Origin: Magnaporthiopsis rhizophila
Taxonomy: Eukaryota > Ascomycota > Sordariomycetes > Magnaporthales > Magnaporthaceae
Direction of reading: 5' to 3'
Length of the DNA stretch: 48,957 nt
Assembly: GCA_003049465.1 (NCBI GenBank)
Contig: PYSS01000180.1
Span: forward strand, 1 to 48,957
Shown here one piece after another: positions 34,875-45,996 of this stretch (within the stretch, counting starts at the first letter, position 1; each line of letters opens with the position of its first letter). A program made the position numbers and the translations under genes. The notes under the pieces are model-generated. The model saw only the letters and a list, made by a program, of their open reading frames with translations, had not been told where the DNA came from and did no database searches.

Positions 34875-35048
34875 GGCCACGTTTCGAATAGCAAATATAC
34901 TGGCATTTTATAGGTATAAATATAAACCCTTTGATAAAATATTTCGCTTTGGTTTTTCAGCGTTATATAAGCTTTTTCCAGGTTTGCTATTATAATAAAT
35001 CTTTTTTTGGTTTTATCGGGCCCTATTTTTGCAATTTTTCAGAATTTG

Positions 35049-35540
35049 TGTTACAACCACAGCTGGCAGGGGACAGGAGGGCTGGGGCTAACCCCTAGCG
35101 GGATACCTTTACCCTGCAGTTATAAAAGCCAGGGGCCGAATAACCAAAGCCAAGCTAAAAAAAGGAAGTTACGTGATTAGGCACTTACCTAAGCACGGGT
35201 GATATGTTTGATATGTTTGCTATGTAACATAGCAAACATAGCAGATATAGCACAGTGATATGTTCGTTATGTGATATAGCAAATATAGCAAATATAATAC
35301 AAATATAATAAGGAAGGGTTGCTGGTATATAAGGTAAGGGATTTTTATTGTGTTAGATAATTTTTAACTAAGGCTTCGGTATTAGTTAACCTAAGTTAGC
35401 TTCAAAGCATTCCTTTGGGCAAATAATCGAAACCTTTGTTATTATTCAGTTTTTCCAGCACAAGTAACCTTATAAAAATTATACTGCTTAGCATTTTTCC
35501 TAATATATTTTACCTTAAAAGTAAAAAACCGTTTGTAATA
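35049..35540 (+). repeat. inner element 5' LTR
   Basis: 492 bp, starts TGTTACAACCACAGC and ends GTAATA (decayed GTAACA). Contains a TATA-like box and an iterated palindromic ATAGCAAA block. Confidence 0.88.
35121..35127 (+). promoter_or_regulatory. LTR TATA box
   Basis: TATAAAA about 72 bp into the LTR, kept in the 3' LTR (41969-41975) and as TTATAAAGGCC in the LTR at 46374. Likely the retrotransposon core promoter, marking the U3/R area. Confidence 0.55.
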
Positions 35541-35639
35541 TTTTGATTGATCCTGTTTAATATTTACCGAAAATAACGAGCAATAATAATCATATTAATT
35601 GCAGGCAAAAAACCCGAGGGTATTATTATTGCTGGCAAA

Positions 35640-36540
35640 ATGTATAATAATCTTTCGGCAATCATGCAAATATTTATTGCGGAAATCGAAAAATTTAAAG
35701 AAGCTTAAGCCAAGCCTTATATTACTGTTAAATTTTACAAGTTTCTTTTACCTAACAAATATAATGGGAAGAAAGGCAAAATTAAAACGTTTTTGATTAA
35801 GTGTAAGGGGTATTTTCTGTTTTATCGAGACCATTTTTAGCGGGAAGAATAAAAAGTTGCTTATGCAGCTATACGCCTGGATAGCAAAATTAAAAATTGG
35901 TTTAAACCTATCTGGTTTAATTATTTAAAAGAGCACGACGAATCCAAAAAAAAAACCAAATTAATATTTGCTAATTTCGAAAAGTTCGGTAAAAAAATTG
36001 CTAAAATTTTCGGACAGGTTAACAAGAAACGGGTGGCCAAAAAAAAGCTATTTTAGCTTTGGCAAAAAAGCCCTATATTAATTTATATTTCCGAATTTTA
36101 ACAATTGATTAACAAATTTAATTAAACAAAAAATACCAAAATAATCCAGTTTTATCAGAGGCTAAAGGATAATATAAAAAATAAATTGTTTAAATAAAAA
36201 CGATCTGAAAATTTTGTTGATTATATTATTACGGCCGTTTATATTAGTAACAAATTGTACAAATGCTGCCTTGAAAAAAAAATTTAGCAAATTAAGCTAA
36301 TAGTATAAAGTAATAAAGCTAACCAGAAAAAGGCAAAATAATAATAATTTACGGTTTACGGTATACATTTTGGACTTATAAATTTTAGCGCAAAAATTAT
36401 ATACCAATATAAAAAATAAAAATATATCAGGTTTAAGGATTTTAAAAACGGGAAATATTTTAAATATGGAAAAAAAGGATATATTAAAAAAGATTGTCCG
36501 CAGAAAAACCGATAAGCGGCTGTTTTTTGCCGAAAAGGTG
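35640..36540 (+). pseudogene. inner element gag remnant with decayed zinc knuckle
   Basis: Gag is read in pieces: KLKTFLIKCKGYFLFYRDHF near 35780 and NWFKPIWFNYLKEH near 35900 resemble retrotransposon gag capsid blocks. The knuckle at about 36456-36497 reads Y-F-K-Y-G-K-K-G-Y-I-K-K-D-C, so three of the four zinc ligands of CX2CX4HX4C are now Tyr. Confidence 0.65.
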
Positions 36541-38550
36541 CGCCAAAGGGCCATTAGCTTATAACCCTAAATTTTCCCAAAATAATCAAATAAGTAGCAA
36601 AAAAAAGCTTGTGTTTCGGAGCATTATTTAATTGAATTTATTATTTTAACGGAAATTATATAATTTATTGTTCTGATAAAAATGTTACAAAATATTACCC
36701 TAAATAACGGTTTATTATATTGCAACGAGCTGGCCAATTCCGGAATAATAATAGAAAATTTGAAAAATTAGCCCAATACAAAAGCGTATCAGATATTTCG
36801 GTTAATAATTTCGAAAAAAATTTAAATATAAATGCAAAAATGGAACCATTTTTGGGCCAAATATATTGGTTATAAACCCAGGGAAAAAAATTGGGCCTAA
36901 TAAAGTACTGGAAAATTACAAAAACGAACCCTAATAATAAAAAATCCAGCAGGGAATAATATATGGTCGATTTTAAAAAATTTCAGCAAAAATTTGGTTA
37001 ATAACTGATTAATGTAAAAAAATAACCCCTTATAACCAAAAAAAAAATACGAAAAATATATACCTTACTCAGGTTTTTGAAAATAAACCGATAATTTTGG
37101 GATCAGCCCAAACCTATTAGCAGTTTAATATGCAAAAAACCGGCGCAAAACGATAAAAAAAAGCCCCTGGATTGGTTAAAGAATAATTAATCGGTTATTT
37201 ATTACGGGGCACTATTTGAAAATATTTCAAACCTGGACTAACGGTTAGCGCAGCCATATATATTAAATTATAAAAATATAAACCCCGATATAGGCTATTA
37301 TAATAAACTTTTTTGGGCTAAATGCTTATATAATAATTGTAAATAATATATGGCTAAAAAGCTAAAGCACGATTTTTTTTTACAAAGGAAAAAAAAAAAA
37401 CCAGTACAGTATTTATAACAAAAATACCAGTTTCCGAAATAATGGATAATAAAAATGGGTTACAAAAGTTTTGCAGCAATTTTTATGCTATTATTAGCTT
37501 ATTTTATAATATGCTTAGCAGAAATTTTTATATACCAAATATGCGGGAAACCGGAGTGCAAAATATATATGGAAAAAAAAGCAAAAGCCTGAACAAATAG
37601 GTTTGCCCAATTAATAGGAATAATTGGGGCCTAGCAGTAAGCGTTTTAAGCAAAAAATTAGGAAGTTTACCCGAAAATAGGGCACGAATGGGGCAATAAC
37701 CAGCAAAATCCTTAGCAATAACAATTACTAACCAGTATAAATATATCAGGATAATAATATATTGGAAAAGGCGAAAAATAAAAATTATAATCGATTGCAA
37801 AGCCCAAAAAAATTATTTTTTATTAAAAACAGTAAAAAGGTATAATATTCTAACGCATTAAAAAAAAAAACCATATAATTTTATAACGGTAAAATGGGAG
37901 CCAATTATATTTAATAAAAGAAAGATCGATATTAAAACTGATTATTTCAAATTTTAATTTTTGGGAAAAATTTGCAAAATAACCCTGGATATTATAAATA
38001 CGGAAGGGAAAAACCTAATTTTAAGCCTTTTATGGTTTAAAAAATATAATTCCCTAATAAATTGGGTTACTGAACAAATTTAATGGAGGAAATTATTATT
38101 AATTAGCAAAAAAGCCTAATAATTACGGGCCCCGGGTAATAAAGATCGGATGCCAGAAAAGGTAACTGTAACGACGGTAAAATATGATAATTAGCCCTGG
38201 CAAATTATATTAACCAAAATGCTAATAAAAATACGGATATAAACAAATCCGATAAGCAAAAAATTATTAAGGATGGATTTAAAAATGTTTTTAAAAAATA
38301 CCACAAATATTGGAGGTTATTCCAGAAAAATTTGGAAACGGTATTGCCGGAATACGGACCATTTAACCATAAAATTAAACTTAAACCGGAAGCATAATTT
38401 AAGTACCAAAAATTATATCGATTAAACCCTCGGCAAAAAAAACTGTTATAAAAATAGCTAAAGGAAAAAATCAGAAAAAAATTTACCAAATTTTTTAATT
38501 TTTTTATGGGGTATAAAATTTTGTTTATTTCCAAAAAAAATGGAAAAGAA

Positions 38551-39100
38551 CGGATATATATCGATTATTATCCGTTAAATTAAAAAATAATAAAAAATTG
38601 GTATTTTTTACCCTTAATTAACAAATTTAAAAATAAATTTGGGAAAAACCGGTAATTTATAACCTTAAATTTATATAAAACTTATGGCTTATTAAAAATT
38701 AAGGAAAAGGATAAATAAAAAACCGCTTTTCGGACCAAATTTGGAATTTTCGAATTATTGGTAATAATTTTTGGGCTTATTAATACACCAGCTATATTTT
38801 AGCAAATAATTAACCACGTATTGCAAAAATATTTTGACATTTTCGCCTTTATATATTTAGATAATATCCTAATTTTTTCAAATATATTAGAAAAATATAA
38901 ATAATACGTATATAAGGTGCTATAAAAATTGCAAAATGCAAAATTTTTGGTTAATCCGGACAAATATACATAGCATTTTTTAAAGGTAATTTTTTTCGGG
39001 TTTATTATTAAATAAAGGAAAATTTGAATAAAACCCAAAAAGGTATAAGCGGTAAAAAATTGGCCTATATTTATTATAATTAAAAAAATGCGAGGTTTTT
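38551..39100 (+). pseudogene. inner element reverse transcriptase remnant
   Basis: IYIDYYPLN at 38554-38580 matches the VDYRxLN motif, and YLDNILIFS at 38854-38880 is the YLDD catalytic motif with the second Asp changed to Asn. Stops interrupt the frame throughout. Confidence 0.7.
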
Positions 39101-39439
39101 TGGGGTTTTTAAACTTTTATCGAAAATTTATCCGAAATTTTAACAAAAAGGTTATACTATTTACAAATTTTACCAAAAATAATACCCAATTTCATTAGGG
39201 GATACAAAAATAAATAATTTTTAATTTGCTAAAAAAAGCTATTATTTAAGCACCGGTATTGGTAATACCAAACCCAAAAAAATCTTTTAAAATTAAAATC
39301 GATATATCGGATTTTGTTATTAAAAAATAATTGGAATAATAAAACAATTAAAAAAAATTATATTTTTATACATTTTTTTTGCAAAAATTGAATAAACCAA
39401 AATTAAATTATTAAATTTACGATAAAAAGCTTCTTATTA

Positions 39440-39700
39440 TTATTAAAATTTTGGAAAAATGAAGGGTATATTTGTGCAAAGCTAATTATCAAATTATGGT
39501 GTACACCGATCATAAAAACCTATTACAGTTCACTATTAGCCAAATGCTAAATAAAAGATAAATCCAATAAAGCCAATTTTTTTAAAATTATAATTTCCGA
39601 ATCAAAGTTAGGAAAGGGTTAAAAAATAACCAAACAGATGCTTTAAACCAGCGATCGGATTATTAGGTGGGTATACTATCAGAAATATGCGCAATTTTGG
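39440..39700 (+). pseudogene. inner element RNase H remnant
   Basis: MVYTDHKNLLQF at 39496-39531 corresponds to the (Y)TDHKxL motif of the RNase H-like domain, followed by KNNQTDALNQRSDY, the conserved tether after it. Confidence 0.65.
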
Positions 39701-40011
39701 CCAAAAAATCAAACAAATCCCTAATTCTGGCGCAATAGGCGTTGGCCAAAATAACCTAATAAAAAAGCTAAACCCCAGAAAAAATCCAGCAAATTTATAG
39801 CCAAATGGCTAATAAATACCAAAGGATTGCTAAAATTTGGAAAAAATTTCGATAATATTACGGGTTTACGAAAACCTGTGCTAAAATATAAAAAATAATT
39901 AAAAATTATAAAAGCTGTGCAAAAAATAAAATTAGCAGGTATAAACCTTATGGATTATTTTAATCTTTGCCAGTATTTAGCAAAGTATAGCAAAAAATTA
40001 TAATAAATTTT

Positions 40012-40308
40012 ATGGTCAAACTTTTTAAATTAAAAAAACCATTAATAAATGTTCAGTATAATAATATTTTAATAATAATAAATAGATTTACCAAATATAC
40101 TTTATTTTTATTTTATAAAAAAAGCAGCAATATTACAAAACTAGCATATATTTTTATCAAAAATATAATATCGGGATACAAAACACCCGACAAATTAATT
40201 ATGGATCGAAATAAGCTATTTATAAATAAATTTTGGAGGGTTTTAATAGCAAAATTCGGAGCAAAATACGTATTATTAATAATTTATTATCCCAAAACAA
40301 ATAAATAA
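40012..40308 (+). pseudogene. inner element integrase core remnant
   Basis: The longest readable piece of pol, a 98-codon open frame. It contains IINRFTKYTLF (the usual VDRLTKY motif with the catalytic Asp now Asn), KTPDKLIMDRNKLF with the second catalytic Asp kept, and ends YYPKTNK where HPQTDGQTE is expected. Downstream, 40340-40740 carries the decayed C-terminal part. Confidence 0.75.
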
Positions 40309-41110
40309 ACAAAACAAACAAACCAAACTATAAAATAATATTTATATTATTATATTAATTATAAACAAATTAACTGGGTATAATTATTTTTTATGGCCCA
40401 ATTTGCTTATAATAATTCGGTATACAAAAGTACAAAAATAATTTTGTTTTTCGCAAATTATAAATTTATATTTACGGTATACAAGGAACCTAAAATAGAA
40501 AAAAATGCTCCAATAGCGGAAATATAGGTTACCGAAATAACCAGGTTATACAAATACCTGCAAAAAAAATTTGAAAAGCTCCAAAAATATATATCCACCC
40601 AGGCAAATAAAAAAAAGCTCGAAAAACCAACCTTTAAAAAGGGGAATAGCATTTATCTTTTGTGCCGCAATATCAAAACAAAACGGCCAAATAATAAGCT
40701 GGATTATAAAAAATTCGGACCGTTCAGGGTTAAAAAAATAATTTTACCAGTTAATTATAAATTTTAATTATTGCTAACCATAAAAATTTACCCTATTTTT
40801 TACATTTTTTTGCTAAAATCGGCATTATTTGGTTCGAAAAGCACGAAATTAATAAAAATCGACCCGAACTAAAAGTGGAAAATCAAAAAAATCCTTAATA
40901 ATAAAATATATTATTATAAATGATAATATTTGGTCAAATGGGCAAAATACAAATACAAGCACAATACGTAAAAAAAAAAAACGAACCTTATAAATTGCCA
41001 GAAAGCTTTACAGGAATATCAGCAAAAATAATTATAAAAAGGTTAGCAAATAACAAAAAAATTTAACCCGATAACGCACTGCCGCAATAGCAAAACATTG
41101 TTATATTAAA

Positions 41111-41179
41111 GGTCACATTGGGAATCAAACCCAAAACCTTTCGATAAGGATCGAGGTGCGCTACTTTAACGCTACAACC
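41111..41179 (-). other. tRNA-like fold inside the inner gypsy element, antisense to it
   Basis: 69 nt. Acceptor stem 5' GGTTGTA with 3' TGTGACC pairs at all seven positions counting G-U; the T arm has a perfect stem TTGGG/CCCAA with loop TTTGATT (one change from the canonical TTCGATT). The anticodon arm is irregular and no anticodon can be assigned. Located 718 bp before the 3' LTR. Confidence 0.5.
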
Positions 41180-41896
41180 TAAAAAAATCGTTAAAAACCT
41201 ATTAATTTACTCGGTTAAAAAAGGGCAAGCAGGTTAAGGTTCGGATAAATCCTAAACCCGTTCCAATTAAAGGGTAAAAAAGGAAAATCGGGGAACAAAA
41301 GGTTTAAAAGCGCAGCAGGAGCCTGCGCAATTGCCTTTTTGGTTTTTTTCCGCTCGACCCGCTCCAATTCCTTAATACTGTTAATCCTGCAACGGATCGC
41401 ACGTATTTTTTTTTTAAACCACATTTTTTTTTATTTGTAAAAATGCTTAATTTAAGCGCTAATAGCAAATAATTTTTATTTAACGGTGCAATACTTTTTT
41501 TTGGCAGCCTTCAGCTTGGCTTTTAGCTTTGTATACTGGTTACCGATAAAACGGAGCTATTTTAAAGTAAGGCCAAAAACGTTACATCGAAACCGCCCTT
41601 AACAAATATATTTCACGTACCAAGAAAAGTTTCGGGGGGAAACCTTGCACCTGGAATAACCAAAAGCTTTGCAGGGAAAATAGGAAAGCATTTTAATTAA
41701 GGAAAAAAAAAAGGAAATAAAAAAATTGTTTCAATAAATAATTAATAATGCCGGTTTGCACTTTTGCACCCGACCGAACATTTTGTTAAAAAAAAAGGGG
41801 ATGGGAGATAATAAAGAAAAAAAGTACTTATTACTAACAAAAGGACAGGGCTGCAAATTTTGGCCAAAAAAATTTGGCCTAAAAAGAAAAACCTGA

Positions 41897-42388
41897 TGTT
41901 ACAACCACAGCTGGCAAAGGACAGAAGGGCTAGGGCTAACCCCCAGCAAAACGCCTTTACCCCGCAGTTATAAAAGCCAGGGGCCGAATAACTAAAACCA
42001 AACTAAAAAAAGGAAGTTACATAATCAGGCACTTATTTAAGCACGGGTAATATATTTAATATGTTCGCTATGTAACATAACAAACATAATAAATATAGCA
42101 CAATAATATATTCGTTATGTAACATAACAAACATAACAAATATAGCACAAATATAATAGGGAAAGGTTACTGGTATATAAAGCGAGGGATTCCTATTATG
42201 TTAAATAGTTTTTAACTAAAACTTTGGTATTAATTAACCTAAGTTAGTTCCAAGGCATTCCTTTGGGCAAACAATCGAGATTTTTGTTATTACCCAGTTT
42301 CCCCAGCACAAGCAACCTTATGAAAATCATACTGCTTAGCACTTTTCCTAGCGTACCCTACCCTAGGAGCAGAGAACCGTTTGTAACA
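41897..42388 (+). repeat. inner element 3' LTR
   Basis: 492 bp, exactly the length of the 5' LTR; starts TGTTACAACCACAGC, ends TTTGTAACA. Differences from the 5' LTR are mostly C/T and G/A. Confidence 0.88.
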
Positions 42389-42799
42389 ATTTGCCCAAAT
42401 TCATACCAATTTTAAACTTTTTGGTTAAATATATTTGCCCCAGGGGTTCCTGGTCCATTTTTTTATCAGTACCAAAACCTTTTTCCTTATTTTTGACCGA
42501 AATATCCAATATTCTTTTTTGGGTTAATAATTTTTTAAATATTAATAAAACCTATTAAAATGCATTTTATTTTTTTAGTAACATTATAATGGGGTTTTTA
42601 GCAAGTTTTTCGAGTTCGGAATCTGTTAATATTTTATTTAACTAATACAGTTATTCCGATTTTTTTTTGGAATCCCTTAGGGTTTTTCATTTTTCGATCC
42701 TCGGTTTTATTTTTTTTAAAATTATAACCAGTTAATTTATCGGATAGCAGCCAGTTTTTATTAAAGATACCAACCCGATCCATCCTTATTTAACTTATA

Positions 42800-43800
42800 T
42801 ATAAAACATTTATCGTTAAAATGATAAGTTCAGCTAAACAAAGCTTTAAAGCACAGGGTATTTTTCTGGTTCATATATCGGATAATTGCAAGCTGCTATT
42901 ATTTTTAAAAACAGTCCTTTTTAATATATCCCTGTTATCCGTATTTAAAGCACCCTCCATTTTTGGCACTTTGCTATTTAATATACTTTTCTTTTTTATA
43001 CTGCTTTTTTTACTGCTAAAAATATATAATTTTTGCAAATAAATTTATAAATTTTAAATATATTTTATACATAATAGATTATTATTATTTGGCTTTTTTC
43101 TGGTTTGTTTTATTATTTTATTGCGCTGGCTAAAATTGCTAAACCTTTTTCTCCCGATATTATTCGTATAATTTATTGCTAATACGAACGGCTTTGGTGA
43201 TATAATTAACAAAATTTTTGGGCCTTTTTTTTGGCCAGTTTATCCTTTAAATTATCCTTTAACTTTTAATAAAACTGAAACATTTTGGTATTTTCTATAC
43301 AATTAAATTTATTAATAAATTGCTGGAATTTAGCGGTATAAATAAATACTGGTCCTTTTTAACATAATTAAAATAGCCTTTTTTCGGTTATTTGCTTTTT
43401 ATTCATCTGTCCAAATATTTTGGCAACTTTTTTGCCAAATTTATCAAAATCCGCGAATATTAGTTTGATAATTTTGCTTAATTTGTTATTTTTTTTTTTT
43501 TTAAAATAATCGGCCCATACAGATTTAAACCAATCTTTAATTTTATTATCGAAACGAATAATAATATAAGCCATTTTTTAATAATTATTCTGGAAATTAT
43601 CCTAATAAAATTTGAAATAATTTTTGCATTTCGTAAAAAAGGTTTTAAATTTACCTTCCTTTTTGTTATACTTATCCGGAATAAGAAATTTGTAAGCTGG
43701 AATTGTTTTAGGCATTTTTTTTTAAATTTTTCGAACTTTTTAATAAAAACCTTTAAAACCGTAACAGAATTACTATAATCCTTACTATTAATAATAACGG
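42800..43800 (-). pseudogene. outer element gag remnant
   Basis: The minus strand at 43574-43368 reads IRFDNKIKDWFKSVWADYF and then FGKKVAKIFGQMNKK, paralleling the gag of the other two gypsy elements. Further left (about 42900-42965) is the knuckle C-F-K-Y-G-stop-Q-G-Y-I-K-K-D-C, with the same Cys-to-Tyr and His-to-Tyr decay. Confidence 0.65.
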
Positions 43801-43880
43801 TTTTAATTTTCTTAACTGCGATTAATATAATTATTTTACTATTTGTACCTCCGGTAAATGCTAAACAGGATTAGTTAAAA

Positions 43881-44312
43881 TGTTACAATTACAGGCCTTT
43901 TGTTCCTAAAATAAAGCATTTAGGGGCGGTATTAAATAATACTGGGTTATAAAATCGACTTGCACATAATTTGGGATTTGGTAAAAACGTTATCTGTTAT
44001 TGCTTGCCCAAAGGAATATTTTGGAACTAATTTAAATTAATTAATGCTAAGGCCTTAATTAAAATTACCTTATTACCCGGGAAATCCTGCTTTTCTTATA
44101 ATTGGACAATCCTTTTACTAGATTTTTTGGATTTATGGATCTGCGGATAGATCCAAAAATCCTTTTTTTTGGATCTGTTGCTCTGCTAACGGATCCAGAA
44201 ATCCCCTTTTAATCACGTGACCTACCACGTTACCCTACCGCGGGGTTAAGGCACAGCGCTGGGGGTTAGCCCCAGCCCTCCTGTCCCCTCCGGGCATAAC
44301 GCGGTCGTAACA
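43881..44312 (-). repeat. outer element, right LTR (5' LTR on minus strand)
   Basis: 432 bp against 431 bp for the left copy. Starts TGTTACAATTACAGG and ends GGTCGTAACA on the plus strand. Confidence 0.85.
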
Positions 44313-44489
44313 GCTATTTAGGGATTTTATTAATTTAATATTTAATATAGCCCTATTATAAACATTTTGGGTACATTACGGATATATATTTGGAAATTTT
44401 CCCAAACTTGGCCCGGGTAATCCACCTGTTAAAGCCAAACCTTACCGGTATTGGGTAAAAAAAGCAGCTTTTTCCAAAAAATTGCCGGG

Positions 44490-44942
44490 GGTTATTTGCT
44501 AATAAAATGTGCAAAAAAAGGCCTCGGGCTTTTATTATAGCAGTATTATATTACAAAAGGTTATTAAAGCTTATAAATTAAAAAAAAGGATCCCCCTTAA
44601 ATATAAGGGCTTTAATAAGCCAGGGGCAACCCGTTATTTTCCAAATAACAATAAGCGCCTTAACCGTAATAAATTTACGGGAAAAGGCCGGTTTGGTCCC
44701 TGACGGATGCCAGTTTTCGAATTGGAAAAAACGAGGCACAATTACCTCGAAACCGATCCGGCAAAGGAAAATATATAATGGATCGGTACTTTATACCGCT
44801 TTAATAGCTTATGGCTATAGTTATATAATATATAGGGCTTATAGCCATTTACGGGAAGGGTTCTTTTCGGATCGCTTTTTTCACCTTTATTAATAACCTT
44901 GTTCTCCTATACCAATAACCCTTTAATATTGATTCCGTAACA
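44490..44942 (+). repeat. repeat R, copy 2
   Basis: Aligns over its length with the complement of 45546-45996 and, in its last 170 bp, with 27535-27707. Ends GATTCCGTAACA. Two decayed open frames (44509-44703 and 44693-44893) cross it and resemble the frame in copy 3, but match no family I know. Confidence 0.65.
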
Positions 44943-45245
44943 AATAACCAAGCCTAAAAGCTTTTGCAAGGAAATTAAAGCAAATTTTTGGGTTTAAACG
45001 GTAAAAATAACAAATTATAAATTTTTTTTTGCCTTATTTAAAATTATTTAGCTATAAAATTTGATTTTTTATCATGGTAATGTTAAAATTTATACCGATA
45101 ATATTTTCCAGGTTTTTATTCCAAAATATATTGGTTTTAAATTAAACAAAATATAGAATCTTTTTATAATAATTACAAAATGGATATAAAAAAACCTTTA
45201 TTAAAAAAAAGGTACATATACCAATTTTAACCTTAAGGTTAATTT

Positions 45246-45275
45246 TAACCCTAACCCTAATACTTAACCCTAACC
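45246..45275 (+). repeat. interstitial telomere-like tract
   Basis: TTAACCCTAACCCTAA, then TACTTAACCCTAACC, so four CCCTAA/CCCTAAC units with one disruption, matching the common fungal telomere unit TTAGGG on the other strand. It lies in the spacer between inverted R copies. Confidence 0.6.
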
Positions 45276-45545
45276 GTTTTTTTTACCTTTGTTGCGCTCC
45301 GATCCCTTTTTTAAAGGGATTAATCCTAACCTTATAATACTTAAGCTAATTTTATTTTTATTAATAGGTTGTTTAAAATTATTATGTTTATACGGCTTAA
45401 TAAAGTTATTTAAAATAATTTAGGCCAAAAATTTAAAACTTTATAATTATATAAATAATTATTAAAATACCTTATTATTTAATAATACCAAAAAATATTT
45501 GGTAGTTAATAATATATTTTTAAATAATAAGGATATATTTAAGCA

Positions 45546-45996
45546 TGTTACGGAATCAGCACCAAAGGGTCGTTGGTGTGAAAAAACAAGGTTATTAGCA
45601 AAGGTGAAAAAACGGATCCGAAAAGGACCCTTCCCGCAAATGGCCATAAGCCTTATATATTATATAGCCATAACCACAAACTATTAAAGCGGTGCAAAGC
45701 CCCAATCCATTATATATTTTCCTCCGCCGGATCGCTTTCGGGGTAACTGTGCCCCGTTTTTCCCAACTCGAAAACTGGCACCCGCCAGGAACCAAACCAG
45801 CCCTTTCCTGTAAATTTATTACAATTAAAACGCCCATTGTTATTCGGAAAATAACAAATCGCCCCCGGCTCGTTAAAACCTTTATGCTTAAAAAGGATCC
45901 TTTTTTTCGATTTATAGGCTTTAATAACCTTTTATAATATAACACTGCCGTGGTAAAAGCCCAAAGCCTTTTCCCGCACATTTTGCTAATAAACAG
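45546..45996 (-). repeat. repeat R, copy 3 (inverted)
   Basis: Inverted relative to copy 2; begins TGTTACGGAATC on the plus strand. It is better preserved: a 145-codon minus-strand frame (46032-45595) runs through it, including LVPGGCQFSSWEKRGTV. It is cut at its other end by the TRIM-like element at 45997. Confidence 0.65.

Larger units (their letters stand above)
34274..34879 (+). mobile_element. TRIM-like element, complete copy
   Basis: Direct terminal repeats of 111 bp each (34279-34389 and 34764-34874) flank a 374-bp non-coding middle, 596 bp in all. The repeats start TATCAC or TGTTAC, contain CTTGGTCTAATCCTGT and end GTAACA or GTGACA. The flanking pentamers GGTCA (34274-34278) and GGCCA (34875-34879) differ by one C/T and look like a mutated target-site duplication. 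No protein is encoded, so mobilisation in trans is implied. It lies in the pol region of the outer gypsy element. Confidence 0.75.
35044..42393 (+). mobile_element. inner Ty3/gypsy-type retrotransposon, full length, RIP-decayed
   Basis: 7,340 bp (35049-42388) with two 492-bp LTRs, flanked by perfect ATTTG duplications at 35044-35048 and 42389-42393. Plus-strand order is LTR, leader, gag, zinc knuckle, protease region, RT, RNase H, integrase, antisense tRNA-like segment, LTR. RT before integrase places it in the Ty3/gypsy group. Joining the flanks across one ATTTG restores a continuous outer-element sequence that aligns with this element's own region near 36890, which proves insertion into a relative. 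All frames hold many stops. Confidence 0.88.
28636..44317 (-). mobile_element. outer Ty3/gypsy-type retrotransposon, minus strand, RIP-decayed, hosting three insertions
   Basis: Bounded by a direct repeat GCTAT (28636-28640 and 44313-44317), the target-site duplication. LTRs are 28641-29071 and 43881-44312 and begin TGTTAC; the far ends read GTAACA, or GTAATA after a CpA-type change. On the minus strand the order is 5' LTR, leader, gag with zinc knuckle (about 43800-42800), then pol, interrupted at 42388/35049 and continuing left through RT (about 32380, YLNN where YLDD is expected) and integrase (about 30900-30250). Minus the inner gypsy, the TRIM-like element and the solo LTR, each with one TSD copy, the element is about 7.4 kb. 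Stop codons are everywhere; it cannot encode proteins. Confidence 0.85.

Noticed and set aside
35205..35300. Direct repeats in the LTR as a possible CRISPR-like array
   Set aside because: Units are short, irregular and without spacers, and the host is a eukaryote; it is LTR substructure.
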